Assembly: GCA_002421985.1 (NCBI GenBank)
Contig: DISF01000064.1
Location: 1-6,905 of the forward strand
Direction of reading: 5' to 3'
DNA from: Roseovarius sp. UBA6217
Lineage (GTDB): Bacteria; Pseudomonadota; Alphaproteobacteria; Rhodobacterales; Rhodobacteraceae
DNA: 6,905 bases
Below the pieces are notes generated by a model. It had not been told where the DNA came from, searched no databases, and saw nothing but the letters and a program-made list of their open reading frames with translations. Position numbers and translations under genes: made by a program. Below are positions 5,221-6,905 of this stretch, in pieces. Each line of letters begins with the position of its first letter. Within the stretch, counting starts at the first letter, position 1.

Positions 5221-6063
5221 ATGGAACCAACAACCGGCCTGATCCTGCGACGGATCACTCAGACCGAGCTTTCCGTATCCGCTCACAAACTGGCCACGAT
5301 CATTCTAGATGGTATCGCCTGGAAAGAGGGTTACAATGGTTTGTCGCGCGGGATGGCTGCTTTCACGCTCGCGGGCCTGGCAGAAAAGATGGGCGTCTCG
5401 CGCCAGTATCTGACCGTGCTCTTGGGCGAACTCGAAGCCTCCGATCTGAAGTTGCGCCGCGAGAAGCCAAACGGCAAATATGCGCCCTGGCTATTCCGGT
5501 TCGCGGCCTTCGAGGACGATTGCGAACCACGGGATGGTGAGTTAGGCACAGGCGACACATCACTATATAGAGAAGATTCTAACAAAACTGTATTTTTCGG
5601 GCATATCAACATTGATGCTGGTTCCAACGTCTTTCAGACCCGCTGGGCGGCGCTGATCAGGGCAGCCAAGAAGTTTTTGCCCTGCTGGAGCATCGACACG
5701 CAAGTGATCTGGGATCGCTTCCTCGCCTTCAACCGCGCGCGCGGCAATGCCCGAGTGCCGGCGGGCTTTCTGCTCGGTTTCATGCGCCGGTGGCGCACCT
5801 CGCCCGGTGCAGCGGCGCGCCCGGAGCAGGCACCCAAGCCGCAGCGGGTGGTGGATCCACGGGTGCGGGAGTTGCACGACCAGATCAAGGCAGCGCCCAG
5901 TTCAAATCGGCAGTTTCACGCGTCAGACCTGTGTCGCGTGATCGGTCAGGCCGCCTATGACGCACGCGTCCTCGAGATCATCCGGCAGTTCGGTTGCCCA
6001 AGGTTTACGGCCACCCTCGCAGTGCATGGGCGGGCGGTGATGGCTGGGGAGATTGCCCGGTGA
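5221..6063 (+). CDS. Helix-turn-helix DNA-binding protein, regulator or plasmid replication protein
   Basis: A 280-residue cytosolic protein. Residues 20-95 form a predicted winged or simple helix-turn-helix domain: 'AHKLATIILDGIAW' (21-34), then 'FTLAGLAEKMGVSRQYLTVLLGELEAS' with the turn at 'GVSRQ' and the recognition helix at about 60-72, and a 'KPNGKYAPWLFRF' wing-like end (82-94). A low-complexity AT-rich linker (108-133) leads to a helical middle domain (137-192), a Pro/Ala linker (194-212) and a helical C-terminus (213-280). Two or three domains around a DNA-binding head is the layout of regulators and of several alphaproteobacterial replication initiators; I cannot assign it to a named Rep family. 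ATG 5221 is chosen because GGAG lies eight bases upstream; earlier starts at TTG 5161 and ATG 5191 lack ribosome sites. It stands between the two secreted paralogues. Confidence 0.76.
   Translation: MEPTTGLILRRITQTELSVSAHKLATIILDGIAWKEGYNGLSRGMAAFTLAGLAEKMGVSRQYLTVLLGELEASDLKLRREKPNGKYAPWLFRFAAFEDDCEPRDGELGTGDTSLYREDSNKTVFFGHINIDAGSNVFQTRWAALIRAAKKFLPCWSIDTQVIWDRFLAFNRARGNARVPAGFLLGFMRRWRTSPGAAARPEQAPKPQRVVDPRVRELHDQIKAAPSSNRQFHASDLCRVIGQAAYDARVLEIIRQFGCPRFTATLAVHGRAVMAGEIAR
5557..5597. other. AT-rich patch inside the helix-turn-helix gene
   Basis: About 31 of 41 bases are A or T, in a gene otherwise rich in G and C, and the patch includes the palindrome CTATATAG (5563-5570). It encodes the linker after the DNA-binding domain and uses codons rare in the neighbours (cta, aga, act, gta). 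It may simply be an unconstrained linker, or it could be a DNA-unwinding element or an internal promoter. Confidence 0.4.
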
Positions 6064-6121
6064 AGCTCAGTTCGGGTTTCAAGACGCGAACATCGCTTTT
6101 CGTCCGTGCGATCCGCGTCAC

Positions 6122-6138
6122 CACCAGCGTCGCTGGTG
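6122..6138. repeat. 17-base near-perfect palindrome downstream of the helix-turn-helix gene
   Basis: Arms CACCAGCG and CGCTGGTG are perfectly complementary around a single T, 58 bases after the gene's stop. As RNA it would form a strong 7-bp hairpin, possibly marking a transcript end, though no T-tract follows. As DNA it is a candidate operator. Confidence 0.45.
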
Positions 6139-6206
6139 ATGGACTGTGTGCCCTCGTTGTGGTCTGAGTTGTCGATTTTGCCTGTACTTCTGGGGTATTA
6201 CGCGAC

Positions 6207-6374
6207 ATGACCAGAGCCGAGTCCGACACCTGCTTCTATCAGGCGCAAACCTATCTGAAATGTCTCGCAGCGGTATCGGCCTCCGCGCCGACCGGGGTGC
6301 GGCTTGTGCTTGACGCTTACCGGGACATGTTCAAATCAAACAACGCACAGAATATATCAGTAGCTATGACTTAA
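6207..6374 (+). CDS. Possible 55-residue small protein
   Basis: ATG 6207 opens 55 codons ending at TAA 6372-6374. The translation begins 'MTRAESDTCFYQAQTYLKCL' and continues with a likely helix 'VRLVLDAYRDMF'. About 70% of third codon positions through codon 43 are G or C, like the neighbouring genes, and two cysteines fall nine residues apart. The last dozen codons become AT-rich and run into the control region of the next gene. The only ribosome-site candidate, GGGG at 6192-6195, is rather far (11 bases) from the ATG. No signal peptide is present. I do not recognise a family. It could be a small regulator or antitoxin-sized protein, or a chance frame; it is written down because it fits neatly between the flanking genes. 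Confidence 0.4.
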   Translation: MTRAESDTCFYQAQTYLKCLAAVSASAPTGVRLVLDAYRDMFKSNNAQNISVAMT

Positions 6375-6396
6375 TTAACATAAGTATCATTATACG
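6366..6396 (+). promoter_or_regulatory. AT-rich promoter/operator candidate upstream of paralogue B
   Basis: ATGACT (6366-6371) and TATACG (6391-6396) each match four of six consensus bases, with a long 19-base spacer. Between them lies the inverted repeat ACTTA/TAAGT (6369-6373 and 6381-6385, 7-base spacer), a shape typical of small helix-turn-helix repressor sites. The stretch is strikingly AT-rich against its surroundings. Confidence 0.32.
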
Positions 6397-6423
6397 CCAA
6401 CAGGTTAGCGGCGGGGCTCTGTC

Positions 6424-6905
6424 ATGAAGCGGCTCCTCTCAACTGCCGCGATCCTCGCGATAGGCCTCGCCCCACTTGCGCCCAAACCCGCCGCCGCGCA
6501 AGGCTATCAGATCGATTGTGCGATCCTCTTGTGCCTTGCCGGCGGTTGGCCCGCGTCGGTTCCCTGTGCCCGGGCGCGCGCAGAGTTCATCCGTCGCATC
6601 ACACCTTGGCCGGTCGATCCGCCTTTGCAGATCTGGCGCTGCCCGATGCGTCCGGCGCTTCAAGCGCCGGACCCGGTCGCGCGCCTTCACAGGCTGGCGG
6701 GGTTCACCCCCGAGCCAGCCGTCTCCCGGCACCCTGAGCAAGAAACGCTCCAGCTCGCGCAAGCGGTCGGGCGCGGGGGTGATATTGATGTCAGCGGGTC
6801 TGTGTTCGCGTTCATTCGCTCCATCGATGTGTTCGACGCATATTTGTCGCAGCACGAGGGCGGTAAGAATGACCAATGCCGCGAGACTGTGCAGAATTTT
6901 GTGCC
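6424..6905 (+). CDS. Secreted cysteine-rich protein of unknown function, paralogue B (cut by window end)
   Basis: Starts at ATG 6424 and stays open to the last base, giving 160 residues. Signal peptide: 'KRLL' n-region, hydrophobic core 7-19, cleavage probably after 'AAA' at 25. The mature part repeats the motif block of paralogue A: 'DCAILLCLAGGWPAS' (31-45), 'FIRRITPWPVDPPLQIWRCPM' split as 'FIRRITPWP' (55-63) and 'PPLQIWRCPM' (66-75), 'DIDVSG' (120-125) and 'FAFIRSIDVFDAYL' (128-141). Cysteines 32, 37, 48, 73 and 152 align one for one with the first five of A. Identity is 40 of 47 around the first block and about 41 of 80 after it, with no gaps. Many of the DNA differences are synonymous, so the protein is under selection and the duplication is not recent. 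The ribosome site is weak (GGGG near 6413). A 23-base palindrome interrupts the coding sequence just after the conserved CPM. Confidence 0.8.
   Translation, partial: MKRLLSTAAILAIGLAPLAPKPAAAQGYQIDCAILLCLAGGWPASVPCARARAEFIRRITPWPVDPPLQIWRCPMRPALQAPDPVARLHRLAGFTPEPAVSRHPEQETLQLAQAVGRGGDIDVSGSVFAFIRSIDVFDAYLSQHEGGKNDQCRETVQNFV
6650..6672. repeat. 23-base perfect palindrome inside paralogue B
   Basis: Arms GTCCGGCGCTT (6650-6660) and AAGCGCCGGAC (6662-6672) are perfectly complementary over 11 bp around one central C. It encodes the variable residues right after the conserved 'CPM', and paralogue A lacks it at the same place. In mRNA it would form a very stable hairpin. Confidence 0.7.

Noticed and set aside
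6005..6229. Minus-strand 74-codon frame
   Set aside because: It overlaps the 3' end of the helix-turn-helix gene antisense and its Ser/Thr/Pro-rich translation shows no domain-like pattern.

Overview
The window looks like part of a mobile element, a conjugative plasmid or integrated conjugative element, from a GC-rich alphaproteobacterium. Rhodobacterales is the likeliest group. This rests on GC-rich third codon positions, a VirB-type type IV secretion (T4SS) operon, and small secreted proteins of a kind I associate with that group. The taxonomic call is inference; there is no rRNA or housekeeping marker.

Left part (1-2462, minus strand): a compact operon read right to left. It encodes an unrecognised 119-residue protein, a VirB1-like lytic transglycosylase, a VirB2-like pilin, VirB3 and the N-terminal part of VirB4. 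Genes are overlapped or separated by 9 bases, with GTG starts and translational coupling. VirB4 stops after about 261 residues, before any ATPase motif, and the stop looks like a one-base frameshift close to the window edge. A candidate promoter for the operon lies at 2530-2558.

Middle (2463-4321, plus strand): a divergent intergenic region, a small secreted protein probably starting at CTG 2652, and a 339-residue nucleotidyltransferase-fold protein of the GSU2403 family. The nucleotidyltransferase is preceded by a striking control region at 2971-3035: two 28-bp inverted repeats (TGTGCA...TGCACA) repeated at a 37-base period.

Right part (4322-6905, plus strand): two paralogues of a secreted, cysteine-rich protein of unknown function (4322-4984 and 6424 to the window end). 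They are about 64% identical without gaps over 127 residues and share five cysteines. They flank a 280-residue helix-turn-helix DNA-binding protein, which has an AT-rich patch in its middle, and a 55-codon ORF.

How they may work together: VirB1-VirB4 build the cell-wall opening, pilus and energising parts of a conjugation or secretion channel. The secreted cysteine-rich proteins would act in the same compartment, the periplasm or cell surface, and may be accessory factors of the channel. The helix-turn-helix protein is a candidate regulator or replication protein. The nucleotidyltransferase is a candidate accessory, defence or toxin-type gene under its own operator. These links are inferences from position only.
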